Program-made: the position numbers and the translations under genes | Source of the DNA: CAVTWS01 sp963738445 | GTDB lineage: Bacteria > Actinomycetota > Acidimicrobiia > Acidimicrobiales > SHLQ01 | Direction of reading: 5' to 3' | Assembly (NCBI GenBank): GCA_963738445.1 | Contig: CAVTWS010000012.1 | Span: forward strand, 410,128 to 474,127 | Length of the DNA: 64,000 bases | Part shown: positions 33,437 through 41,375 of the stretch, piece after piece | Position numbering within the stretch: the stretch's first letter is position 1 | Layout of the letters: the number at the start of each line of letters is the position of its first letter | The notes under the pieces: generated by a model | Told to the model about the DNA's origin: nothing | The model's input: only the letters and a program-made list of their open reading frames with translations | Databases searched by the model: none

Positions 33437-34984
33437 TCATGACGGGGGCTCCGCGACGGTAGCGAGCTCGACGAGGGCAGAACGGCGCAGTTTGCCGACA
33501 TCGGTGCGGGGCAGGGAATCGATCCGGCGGTAGGCCACCGGAACCTTGTACGGCACGAGGTGTTCGCGGCACAGGCGGTCGAGATCCGCGTCGGTGACCT
33601 CGGCGTTGGTCACGACGAAGGCGACCGGCACCTGGCCGAGCCGAGGGTCAGGGACGCCGACGACGGCCGCCTCGTCGACGGACGGAGACAGCACCAGCAC
33701 CTCTTCGACCTGCTCGGGAAAGATCTTGTTCCCGCCTCGGTTGATCAGGTCGCCGCTTCGACCCTCGATCCACACGAAGCCGTCAGGGTCGACACGGGCC
33801 AGATCGCCCATGTCGACGAATCCGTCGGCATCGATGCGATCCGACAACTCGTGACCGCTGGCGTATCCGGCGGCCATCGAGGGCGGTCGTACCATGATCC
33901 GGCCCACCTCACCGATGGGCACCGGCGCGCCCGACTCGTCGACGATCCGGATGTCGACGCCGGGTAGGGGTCGGCCGGCGGCGCCGACCTTGTCCGCATG
34001 CTGCTTCCAGTCGGCCGCGGTCCAGCCGATGACCTCCCCGACCTCGGCCTGGCCGTAGCTGTTGAGCACCGCGGCGCCGAACCGGTCAAAGAAGCGCCGG
34101 GCCTGCAGCGGCGAGAGCGGCGCCGTGATGCTGCGCACGTATTTGAGAGGCGCCAGCGAGGTGATGTCGGTGCGGTCGGCCAGCATGGTCATGGCTGCGG
34201 GAGGCAGGACAGTCGAGCGGATCTCGAAGCGTCGGACGAGCTCGGCGAACACCCCGGGATCGAAGCCGTCCATGATCACCACGGACGCCCCGGCCCGCAG
34301 CCCGAAGAGCACGTTGTAGATGCCGGCGTTGAGCGCCAGGGAGGCCGGGATCAGGTTCGGCGACGGCTTCCTACTCGCGGCGGCAGACGCGGGGGGTCGG
34401 TCACCGGGCGTGGCGGGGCCGCCCCCGGCGGCCCGGAGCGGTCCGAGGACGCGGTCGAGCAGCTCGAGGTACGCCCGGTGGGTGTGCACGATCGGCTTGG
34501 GTCGACCGGTCGTGCCCGAGGTCCACAACACGAAGGCGTCGCCGGGGTTGTAGCGGCGCGGTTCGGCACCGGGCGCGCCGTCGAGGTCGACGATCTGCAC
34601 TCCGTCGACGTCGACGATCTGCGTGCCGGCGATGTCCACCTTCTGCACGCCGTCGTCGTCGATGAGGAACCGGGCTCCGGTGGCCTCCAGGCTGTAGCGA
34701 CGATCGACCTCGGGGGCGCGCCGGTTGATCGGCACGAAGACGGCGCCGGCGGCCCACACCGCGAACATGGCGATGACATATGTGGTGTCGTTCGCCCGGG
34801 CGACCGCCACCGCCTGGCCCGGCTCGACACCGGCTCGCCGCAACGTGTCGGCCAGCGCGGCCACGGCCATTCGGGCCTCGCCCGCGGTCACGGCCTGGTC
34901 GATGGTGAACAACAATCCGTCGTCAGGACCGAACGGGTGATCCAGCAACAGATCGACGAGGTCGCCGCCCGACGAGTTCGACAT
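33437..34984 (-). CDS. Acyl-CoA ligase/AMP-dependent synthetase (ANL superfamily) with repeat insertion
   Basis: A 515-residue ligase. The P-loop is VLWTSGTTGRPKPIVHTHRA, followed by VLNSYGQAEVGEVIGW, the hinge GRSGDLINRGGNKIFPEQVE and the catalytic Lys in RTDVGKLRRSAL. Between residues of about 115 and 145, before the P-loop, lies a degenerate three-copy segment (VQKVDIAGTQIVDVDGVQIV and on) that looks like an expanded loop. The start is ATG 34984 (MSNSSGGDLVD), with a second ATG at 34996. It diverges from the MaoC/crotonase gene at 35017, with an operator-like palindrome between them. Confidence 0.88.
   Translation of the reverse strand: MSNSSGGDLVDLLLDHPFGPDDGLLFTIDQAVTAGEARMAVAALADTLRRAGVEPGQAVAVARANDTTYVIAMFAVWAAGAVFVPINRRAPEVDRRYSLEATGARFLIDDDGVQKVDIAGTQIVDVDGVQIVDLDGAPGAEPRRYNPGDAFVLWTSGTTGRPKPIVHTHRAYLELLDRVLGPLRAAGGGPATPGDRPPASAAASRKPSPNLIPASLALNAGIYNVLFGLRAGASVVIMDGFDPGVFAELVRRFEIRSTVLPPAAMTMLADRTDITSLAPLKYVRSITAPLSPLQARRFFDRFGAAVLNSYGQAEVGEVIGWTAADWKQHADKVGAAGRPLPGVDIRIVDESGAPVPIGEVGRIMVRPPSMAAGYASGHELSDRIDADGFVDMGDLARVDPDGFVWIEGRSGDLINRGGNKIFPEQVEEVLVLSPSVDEAAVVGVPDPRLGQVPVAFVVTNAEVTDADLDRLCREHLVPYKVPVAYRRIDSLPRTDVGKLRRSALVELATVAEPPS
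34592..34660. repeat. Degenerate tandem repeat (about 3 copies) inside the ligase gene
   Basis: The block cgacgatctgcactccgtcg and two diverged neighbours repeat in phase with codons, encoding VQKVDIAGT, QIVDVDG and VQIVDLDG. It adds a flexible acidic loop before the ATP-binding loop. Confidence 0.5.
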
Positions 34985-35000
34985 GCCGCGTGCCATGGAT

Positions 35001-35015
35001 TGGATATTGTATCCA
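35001..35015. promoter_or_regulatory. Operator-like palindrome TGGATA-TTG-TATCCA overlapping a leaderless promoter
   Basis: A perfect 6+3+6 palindrome spans the 32-bp gap between the divergent ligase (34984) and MaoC/crotonase (35017) genes. The -10 hexamer TATTGT (35005-35010), 6 nt before the ATG at 35017, lies within it, so a bound repressor would block transcription directly. Confidence 0.6.
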
Positions 35016-35016
35016 C

Positions 35017-37086
35017 ATGTCCGACTCCGGCTCTCTCTCCGACGACGGCGTGGCCCGCCTCCGCCTCCGCATCGGTATCGCCCAGCCTCATCCCACCCCA
35101 CCGAACTACCGGTACCCGAACGAGGACGCCTTCCGCAACGTCGCTCACGCCTACGGCGACGACAACCCGCTCTGGTGCGACCCCGACCACGCCCGAGCCA
35201 GCGTCTGGGGCGGACCGATCGCCTCCCCCAACCTCAACGGGGGCGACACCTTGATCGGCGAGAACGAGGTCGAGCGCATCGCGCCCGAGTTCGAGGACGT
35301 CATGAAGGGCGATCCCCTCCGGGGCGCCCACGCCTACTACTCGGGAAGCTTCCGTGAGTGGTGGTCACCGGTTCGACCGGGGATGCGGATCGGTCGGCGC
35401 AACGCCTTGGTGGGAGTGCACGACAAGGTCAGCGACTTCGGAGGGCGGGCCGTTCACGAGTGGACCGGCGAGGTGTTCGCCGCCCACTCACCGGTTCCCG
35501 AAGCGTTGTCGGCGCAGTTCCGGCTGATGATCCGGACCGACCGCGACAAGGCCGAGAAGCGGGCCAAGTACGACGACATCGAGATCCGGCCCTACACCGA
35601 CGACGAGCTGGCCCGCATCGACGAGGCCTACGCCGCCGAGCCGTCCAACCGCCGCGGCACCGAGCCCCGCTGGTTCGAAGAGGTGGCCGAAGGCGACGAG
35701 ATCGGTCCGCTCGTCAAAGGGCCGATGCGGGTCACCGACATGGTGTCCTGGCACGCCGGCATGGGCATGGGTCTCTACGGCGTCAAGGCCCTCCGACTCG
35801 GCTACCAGCAGCGTCAGAAGATGCCCCGCTTCTTCCGGCCCGACGATCTGAACATCCCCGACGTGCAGCAGCGGGTTCACTGGGACTCCGAGTGGGCCCG
35901 CAAGGCCGGCAACCCGGCCATCTACGACTACGGGCGCATGCGCGAGGCGTGGCTCGTCCACCTGTGCACCGACTGGATGGGCGACGACGCCTGGCTCTGG
36001 AAGCTCGATTGCCAGTTCCGGAAGTTCAACTACGTCGGCGACACCCACTGGATGCGTGGACGGGTCACCCGCACCTATCTGGCCGACGGTGATCGGCCCG
36101 CCGTCGACCTCGACATCCGGGGCGAGAACCAGCGGGGCGACACCACCACGCCGGGTCACGCTACGGTGCTGCTCCCGAGCCGCGAGCACGGCCCCGTCCG
36201 GCTCCCGGAGCCTCCCGGCGGCGCCGCGACCTGTGAGGGCGTGCTCGAGGCGCTCGTCGACGCGTTTCCAGCACCTGGAGACCACGGGGGACGCCGGGTG
36301 AAGCCGTACCCTGCGCCTCCCGAGGGTTTGGTCATCGAGCGCGACGGCCCGGTCCTTCGCCTCCGACTCGATCGGCCGGACCGACGCAACGCCATCACCG
36401 ACGACATGGTCCTGGCCCTGATCGAGGCCATCGAGGCCGGCTCGAGCGATGTCGACATCCGGGTCATCGCCCTGTCGGCCACCGGCGACCACTTCTGCTC
36501 CGGCTTCGACCTCGGTCTCCGGGGGCAGCGACCGGATCGGCCCCGCACGGGGAGCACGCAACGTCAGATGCGATGGCACGTCAACCGCCTGATCCCGACA
36601 CTGCAACAGACCCAGACCCCCGTCGTCTGCTCGGTCACCGGGTTCGCCATGGGCCTCGGCCTCAACCTGGCCCTGGCCAGCGACTTCGCCATCGTCGCCG
36701 ACGATGCCCGCCTCAAGGCACCGTTCACCGGCCTGGGCTTCACGCCCGATTCGGGTTCGTCGTGGCTGATCCCCCGGCTGGCCGGCGTCGCCCGGGCCAA
36801 GGAGATGTTGATGCTCGGCCGGGAGATCACCGGCGCCGAGGCGGCGTCGTGGGGCCTGGTTCACCGGTCCGTACCGGCGGCCGATGTCGCCGCGGCATCG
36901 GAGGAGTTGATCGTCGAGCTGTCCTCGGCGGCGACGGTCGCCATCGGGTTGGCCAAGCTGATGATCCATCGGGGCCTCACCGCTGATCTGGAGCGACACC
37001 TGGTGGATGAGGCATTCTCCATGGAGTTGTCGAGCCGCTCGGCCGACTTCGCCGAAGCTTCCCGCGCCGAAACGCGAGAAGCGTGA
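35017..37086 (+). CDS. MaoC-like dehydratase joined to a crotonase (enoyl-CoA hydratase/isomerase)
   Basis: One open frame of 689 residues holds two enzymes. Residues 1-425 are a double-hotdog hydratase: an FAS1-type dehydratase domain (AYGDDNPLWCDPDHARASVW) and a second MaoC-like half (VTDMVSWHAGMGMGLYGVKA). Residues from about 428 form a crotonase: HFCSGFDLGLRG and GFAMGLGLNLALASDFAI form the oxyanion hole, and LGFTPDSGSSWLIPRLAG resembles the PaaG-type isomerase site with Asp. The fusion may be artificial: dropping one T near 36268 ends the hydratase as DAFQHLETTGDAG at 36301, overlapping a GTG start for the crotonase at 36298. The ATG at 35017 is leaderless behind an operator-like palindrome. 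Confidence 0.85.
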   Translation: MSDSGSLSDDGVARLRLRIGIAQPHPTPPNYRYPNEDAFRNVAHAYGDDNPLWCDPDHARASVWGGPIASPNLNGGDTLIGENEVERIAPEFEDVMKGDPLRGAHAYYSGSFREWWSPVRPGMRIGRRNALVGVHDKVSDFGGRAVHEWTGEVFAAHSPVPEALSAQFRLMIRTDRDKAEKRAKYDDIEIRPYTDDELARIDEAYAAEPSNRRGTEPRWFEEVAEGDEIGPLVKGPMRVTDMVSWHAGMGMGLYGVKALRLGYQQRQKMPRFFRPDDLNIPDVQQRVHWDSEWARKAGNPAIYDYGRMREAWLVHLCTDWMGDDAWLWKLDCQFRKFNYVGDTHWMRGRVTRTYLADGDRPAVDLDIRGENQRGDTTTPGHATVLLPSREHGPVRLPEPPGGAATCEGVLEALVDAFPAPGDHGGRRVKPYPAPPEGLVIERDGPVLRLRLDRPDRRNAITDDMVLALIEAIEAGSSDVDIRVIALSATGDHFCSGFDLGLRGQRPDRPRTGSTQRQMRWHVNRLIPTLQQTQTPVVCSVTGFAMGLGLNLALASDFAIVADDARLKAPFTGLGFTPDSGSSWLIPRLAGVARAKEMLMLGREITGAEAASWGLVHRSVPAADVAAASEELIVELSSAATVAIGLAKLMIHRGLTADLERHLVDEAFSMELSSRSADFAEASRAETREA

Positions 37087-37110
37087 CATCGCCTTCGAAG
37101 GACGTTGACC

Positions 37111-37554
37111 ATGGCCAACCTGGCCTTTTCCCACCTCGGCCTCTGTGTGGCCGATCTCGACCGCTCGATGCGGTTCTACTGCGAGGGCCTCGGCTTTGTT
37201 CCCGCCGAACGGTATGAGCTCGACAGCCGGGAGGCAGTCGGCCTCGATCGGGCCCTGGAGGTGTCCCACCCGGCGGTGTTCACGTCGCAGATGATCGCCA
37301 AGGACTCGATCAAGATCGAGTTGTTGCACTACTCGTCGCCCGACGTCAGCGGCGTCCCGTCCGCCAGTCGCGGCCAGCGGGGCTTCACCCATCTGTCGTT
37401 CCACGTCGACGATGTCGATGCCGTCGCGGCCCAACTCGTCGAGTTCGGCGGCACGATCCTTCCCGACACCCGGGTGTCGATGGGCGTCGAGCTGCTGTTC
37501 CTCGCCGACCCCGACGGCGCCCGCGTCGAGCTCATGGCCACGCCCAGCACCTGA
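37111..37554 (+). CDS. VOC superfamily protein (glyoxalase/methylmalonyl-CoA epimerase-like)
   Basis: A 147-residue metalloenzyme of two beta-alpha-beta-beta-beta modules. Likely metal ligands are His in FSHLGLCVAD, Glu in IKIELLHY, His in GFTHLSFHVDD and Glu in GARVELMA. The order matches methylmalonyl-CoA epimerases and related lactoylglutathione lyase-like proteins, though the exact substrate cannot be read. GAAGGA lies 8 nt before the ATG at 37111. The gene follows the crotonase by 24 bp on the same strand and probably belongs to that acyl-CoA operon. Confidence 0.85.
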   Translation: MANLAFSHLGLCVADLDRSMRFYCEGLGFVPAERYELDSREAVGLDRALEVSHPAVFTSQMIAKDSIKIELLHYSSPDVSGVPSASRGQRGFTHLSFHVDDVDAVAAQLVEFGGTILPDTRVSMGVELLFLADPDGARVELMATPST

Positions 37555-37560
37555 CGTCCC

Positions 37561-37626
37561 CCAACCCCCGAAATTTGGCGGGATTTCGCCCCTCACCGAC
37601 GAAGGATCACCAAATTTCGGAGTTGG
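37561..37626. terminator. Bidirectional terminator with AT-rich arm CCGAAATTTGG
   Basis: CCGAAATTTGG (37568-37578) pairs with CCAAATTTCGG (37610-37620), and outer CCAAC/GTTGG pairs extend the stem with one bulge. It separates the convergent VOC and SDR genes. The AT-rich stem is unusual for this DNA. Confidence 0.7.
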
Positions 37627-37635
37627 TGGGGCAGG

Positions 37636-38466
37636 TCAGGCGTCGTAGTAGGCGGCGTCGTCCATCAGGACCTGGTGGCGGGCCTGCAGAAGTCGGGTGT
37701 CGGTGTGGGTGAGGATGTGCAGCCGGTTGCCCCGGATGCCCTTGACCACGAACGGGCCGACCTGTTCGTTCGGCATCTGCCCGGGAATGGTCCGGGCCTC
37801 AGAGCCCCCGAAGCGGTCGAACGGCCCGCCGTAGCGGTCGGGGCGGTTCCGGCCCGAGGTGACGCCGAGGTTCGATTCCACCATGCCCGGGCACAGGACC
37901 GAGACGCCGATGCCCTCCTCCCGGAGCTCGTCACGCAGGATCTCGCAGTAGCCCAGGATGGCGTGTTTGGTCGCGGTGTAGAGGCCGAGATGGGTGCCGC
38001 CGGCCATGGTCGGGGTCACGGCCTGCAGCGCCGCCATGGACGCCGTGTTGACGATGTGAGCGGGATGGCCGTGAGCTCGCAGCCGGGGCAGGAAGATGTC
38101 GACCGAGCGCACGATCGACATGAGGTTGAACTCGATGACCCAGGCCCAGTCGGTCTCGGTGGCGCCATCCAGCGGTAGATCGGTGACCACCCCGACGTTG
38201 TTGCACAGCACGTGGATGGCGCCGACGTCGGATGCGGCCGAGGCCGCGAGCTCGGTCAACGAGTCGCGGCTGGTGCCGTCGACCCGGTGCGCGGTCGCCT
38301 GCCCGCCGTGCGCCACGATCTCGTCGCGCACCGACTGCGCCGAGTCGAGGTCGATGTCGCCGATGACGACGTTGACCCCTTCGGCCGCCAGACCGAGACT
38401 CGTGCCCCGCCCGATCCCGCTGCCACCGCCGATGACGACGGCGCTGTGTCCTGGTCCGAGCTCCAT
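37636..38466 (-). CDS. Short-chain dehydrogenase/reductase (SDR)
   Basis: A 276-residue classical SDR. The cofactor turn is VVIGGGSGIGRGTSLGLA, with DIDLDS after the second strand pointing to NAD. The NNVG strand is CNNVGVVTDLP. The catalytic set is Ser in NTASMAAL and YTATKHA (YxxxK). The C-terminus is longer than the minimal fold and Arg/Gly-rich (RNRPDRYGGPFDRFGGSEAR). The substrate is unknown; hydroxyacyl-CoA or steroid-type alcohols fit the context. It is the last gene of a minus-strand run with the phosphatase and NYN genes, 30 bp after the phosphatase stop. Confidence 0.88.
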   Translation of the reverse strand: MELGPGHSAVVIGGGSGIGRGTSLGLAAEGVNVVIGDIDLDSAQSVRDEIVAHGGQATAHRVDGTSRDSLTELAASAASDVGAIHVLCNNVGVVTDLPLDGATETDWAWVIEFNLMSIVRSVDIFLPRLRAHGHPAHIVNTASMAALQAVTPTMAGGTHLGLYTATKHAILGYCEILRDELREEGIGVSVLCPGMVESNLGVTSGRNRPDRYGGPFDRFGGSEARTIPGQMPNEQVGPFVVKGIRGNRLHILTHTDTRLLQARHQVLMDDAAYYDA

Positions 38467-38496
38467 TCGGGCCTGCCTTTCATGCGGGTTCGAAGG

Positions 38497-39720
38497 TCAT
38501 TCGAGCATCTGGTCACGGAAGGACTGCAGTTGCTCTGGCGTGAGACCGAGGCCCTCGGTGAGGTACGTCGCCATGTCGCCGAAGTCCGCGACGACGGTGT
38601 CGAGGGCGGCCTGGATGTACTCCGGGCGAACGTCGAGCAGGGCCTTGATGGGCTCGATGTCCGCGTCGGTGATCTCGGCCACATCGACACCCCGAACGGC
38701 CGCAACCGCCATACGAACCTGTTCGAGCGACGATTCGTTGCTCTCGGCCAGATAGTCGTTCGTCAACAGGTAGTCCTCGACGACGGTGTCCTCGGGCACG
38801 CCGAGGGCGAACAGCACCACCGCAGCCGCCCAGCCGGCCCGGTCCTTGCCGCCGGTGCAGTGGAAGTTCGTGGGCCAACTCGCCGGGTCGACGATCCGCT
38901 GCATGAGCGCGCCGTACGCTTCCGACTGGTTGCGGACGAACGCCACGTTGCCGGTGATCAACAGCGTCGGGTCGATCGCGCTCAGGTCCCCGGCCAAGAC
39001 GGCCTCCCGGATGGCGACCGGGTCGACGCTGTCGTCGAAGACGGGCAGTTCGATCCGTTCCACGCCCGGAAACGCAGGGTCGGGAACCGCCTCGACCTCA
39101 CCAGGGCTGCGCAGGTCACACACCAGGTTGATGCCCAAGGTGTCGACGAGATACGCCTGATCGGCATCGGTGAGCTCGCCCAGTTCGCCAGCGCGGTACA
39201 GGCGTCCCCACCGCACGTGCCGGCCATCGGCGGTCTGATAGCCGCCGAGGTCACGGAAGTTGGGCGCACCTTCCAGCGGTAGGCGCCGTTCGGCGACGGT
39301 CAGGCCACCACCCGCGGCCTCGATACGGAAGTACGGGCGACCACCGCCGCTGGGATCGTCGACCATCGCGCCACCGGAGGTGACGGCCTCCAAACCCGCC
39401 AACGGCTGGTTCGGCGAGTCAGGATCAGGGCCCCACGAGACGGCGACCGGTGCCTCGGCGGAGTCGGTCGACCAGGTGATGCTGAGTGTGCCGGTGTCGA
39501 CTCGTTCGACGGAGGCCTCGACGACCCGTGCGGCGACCGGCGGAACCGTGGTCGTGGCGTCATCAGCAACCGTGGGATCGATCGCCGGACCCGACGTCGT
39601 CGTGTCGTCGACGTCGATCGCCGCTCCCACGTCGTTCGAACCTTCGTCGTCGCCGCCGCACGATGCGGCGAACAGGACGGCCACGACGAACACGGCACCG
39701 ACCCGTCGGACGTTGCTCAT
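38497..39720 (-). CDS. Tyrosine/serine phosphatase lipoprotein (Y_phosphatase3 family)
   Basis: A 407-residue exported phosphatase. The signal peptide VGAVFVVAVLFAASC gives a lipobox and lipidated Cys21. An Asp/Thr linker follows, then a beta-rich segment to about residue 150, and the phosphatase domain starts at APNFRDLGGYQTADGRHVRW. The signature loop HCTGGKDRAG (CX5R) supplies the nucleophile Cys and Arg; DLRSPGEVEAVPD is the typical upstream Asp loop. Family members dephosphorylate proteins or phosphoinositides, and being outside the membrane is notable. It starts 2 nt after the NYN stop. Confidence 0.88.
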   Translation of the reverse strand: MSNVRRVGAVFVVAVLFAASCGGDDEGSNDVGAAIDVDDTTTSGPAIDPTVADDATTTVPPVAARVVEASVERVDTGTLSITWSTDSAEAPVAVSWGPDPDSPNQPLAGLEAVTSGGAMVDDPSGGGRPYFRIEAAGGGLTVAERRLPLEGAPNFRDLGGYQTADGRHVRWGRLYRAGELGELTDADQAYLVDTLGINLVCDLRSPGEVEAVPDPAFPGVERIELPVFDDSVDPVAIREAVLAGDLSAIDPTLLITGNVAFVRNQSEAYGALMQRIVDPASWPTNFHCTGGKDRAGWAAAVVLFALGVPEDTVVEDYLLTNDYLAESNESSLEQVRMAVAAVRGVDVAEITDADIEPIKALLDVRPEYIQAALDTVVADFGDMATYLTEGLGLTPEQLQSFRDQMLE

Positions 39721-39722
39721 TC

Positions 39723-40832
39723 TCACCCTCCGTTGCGGGCCGACGTGTGTGCGCCGACAAGGTAGTCGCCGCGGTCCTCGCTCCAGGAATGGGTGATCAG
39801 GTCGCGGGCGGCCGCCGCGGCACAGAACTGGCGGAAGCTCGTGAACCCGACCTTGCGTTCGCTGAACTGGCCGTCGCGCTTGCGCAGCTCCGTCTTGAGG
39901 CCCGACATCGGCACCCCGGTGCCGTCGTCGAGCTCGGCCACGGCCGCCACCAGGAGGGCGAACGCGGCGGCCGCCGGCCCCTCGTCGGTCACGAGGTCCA
40001 CCTCGGGATCCCGGGTCGGACCGGTCAGCTCGATGACGCCCCGGCCTTCCAGGTTGCGGAGCAGCTCGGTGAAACCCCGGAAGCCGTAGTCGGCCTCCCG
40101 GAAGGTCGGGTCGATCCGCTGCATGGCCCGTTTCAGGGTGGAGGCCCGGACGGTGTCCGAAGACGACTTCAGGCCGGAGAGGGTCGACAGCACCCGCTCG
40201 TCGAGATCGGCCGGTTCGGTGCCCGGGGCCTCGGCCACGTCGTCCGGCAGATCCTCGGCCTCGCTCGTCGCGACTCCCGTTGCCGCCGTCGGGGCGGTGG
40301 GAGCGGTCGGCGCCTGAGCCGCCGAACGAGGCGCCACCGGCGCCCGCTCGGGCACCCCTTCCAGGTGGTCGTAGAACAGGAACTCGTCGCAGGCCGGCGG
40401 GAGCATCTTCGATGTCGACTGCCGCACGCCGATGCCGATCACCCGCTTGTCGAGCTCCCGGAGCTTGTGGACGAGCGGGGTCAGATCGCTGTCCCCGGTG
40501 CAGATCACGTAGGTCGTGATGTACTGGCGCTCGAACGCCATCTCCATGGCGTCCACGGCCAGTTTGATGTCGGCCGCGTTCTTGCGGCTCGCCCCCATGC
40601 GCTGGGGGATCTCGATCAGCTCGACGTGGTGACGGGTGAGGTGGCGACGGTCCTCGTCGAAGAACGACCAATCGGCGTACGCGCGGCGGGCCAGCACCCG
40701 GCCCCTCTCGGCCATCGCCCGGGCGATCGGCCCGAAGTCGAACGGCCGGACCCCGAGGTTGTCCCTCGCCCCGATGGCCAGGTTCTCGTAGTCGAGGAAT
40801 AAGGCGATGCGTTCGTCACCGTCGTCGTGCAT
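39723..40832 (-). CDS. NYN domain RNase-like protein with two OST-HTH/LOTUS domains
   Basis: A 369-residue cytosolic protein. The NYN (PIN-like) nuclease domain spans residues 1-155 with acidic residues in LFLDYENLAIGA, NAADIKLAVDAME and CTGDSDLTPLV. After an Ala/Pro linker come two winged OST-HTH-type modules, RVLSTLSGLKSSSDTVRAST to about residue 275 and AAFALLVAAVAELDD to the end (FSERKVGFTSFRQFCAAAA), which are RNA-binding. This LabA/DUF88 architecture is widespread, and its targets are unknown in most bacteria. It is the first gene of a run with the phosphatase lipoprotein and an SDR. Confidence 0.88.
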   Translation of the reverse strand: MHDDGDERIALFLDYENLAIGARDNLGVRPFDFGPIARAMAERGRVLARRAYADWSFFDEDRRHLTRHHVELIEIPQRMGASRKNAADIKLAVDAMEMAFERQYITTYVICTGDSDLTPLVHKLRELDKRVIGIGVRQSTSKMLPPACDEFLFYDHLEGVPERAPVAPRSAAQAPTAPTAPTAATGVATSEAEDLPDDVAEAPGTEPADLDERVLSTLSGLKSSSDTVRASTLKRAMQRIDPTFREADYGFRGFTELLRNLEGRGVIELTGPTRDPEVDLVTDEGPAAAAFALLVAAVAELDDGTGVPMSGLKTELRKRDGQFSERKVGFTSFRQFCAAAAARDLITHSWSEDRGDYLVGAHTSARNGG

Positions 40833-40880
40833 GAGCGGCAGTCTGGCCCAGGTTGACCCCAGGCGCGTGCCCAGGGGCGT

Positions 40881-41375
40881 TCACTCCCCGTCGGTTGCGG
40901 GCTTCCAGTGGGTTCTGAGGTCCTCGAGCCACGGCGGGTACTCGAGCGCCGGATCGGCCAGCGCCTCGGCTCCCTGGGCCGCCAACGCCTCCTGGAAGGC
41001 TTCGGGTCGATCCCCCCACGAACGGGGATCACCCATCATCACCTCGTACATCGTGGCTCCGTCGGGACCGGCCACGATCGGGCCGAAGGCGGCCCCGTTG
41101 GGCAGTTCGACATGGGTGCCGGCGGGGCACGGGGTGCCGCCGATGGTGATGGAGCCGTCGAGCACGAAGACGATGTGCGGGCTGAAGTGGCCGTGGCGGC
41201 GCACGATCATCCCCGGGTCGTACTTCGCGTAGAGCGACAGATACTGCGGGTCGGCCGAGAACGCCAGCCACTTCTCGTGCACGAAGGACTCGCTGCCGTC
41301 GGCGTTGCGTTGCGCCTTGACCTTCTGCCACGGCACATCCGGATCGTCGAGGTGACGGAAGACGGGCTCAGGCAT
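40881..41375 (-). CDS. Cupin-domain protein
   Basis: A 164-residue single cupin. Motif 1 is KYDPGMIVRRHGHFSPHIVF, with two His, and motif 2 includes GGTPCPAGTHVELPNG, with the final His-like position in PAGTHV. The ATG at 41375 has GGGAGG 4 nt upstream and overlaps the end of the preceding gene by 8 nt; the frame is open through the tandem repeat, but that would only add repeat-encoded residues. It is the last gene of the five-gene operon from 44920. Whether it is an enzyme (dioxygenase or isomerase) or a binding protein is open. Confidence 0.82.
   Translation of the reverse strand: MPEPVFRHLDDPDVPWQKVKAQRNADGSESFVHEKWLAFSADPQYLSLYAKYDPGMIVRRHGHFSPHIVFVLDGSITIGGTPCPAGTHVELPNGAAFGPIVAGPDGATMYEVMMGDPRSWGDRPEAFQEALAAQGAEALADPALEYPPWLEDLRTHWKPATDGE

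Noticed and set aside
37130..37160. tRNA or other structural RNA genes in the window
   Set aside because: I looked for T-loop-like GTTCGAAT stretches and cloverleaf arms on both strands and found none convincing; the few GTTCGA hits lie in coding sequence.
35488..37596. 702-codon minus-strand frame opposite the MaoC/crotonase gene
   Set aside because: No motif found; explained by third-position G/C of the plus-strand gene.
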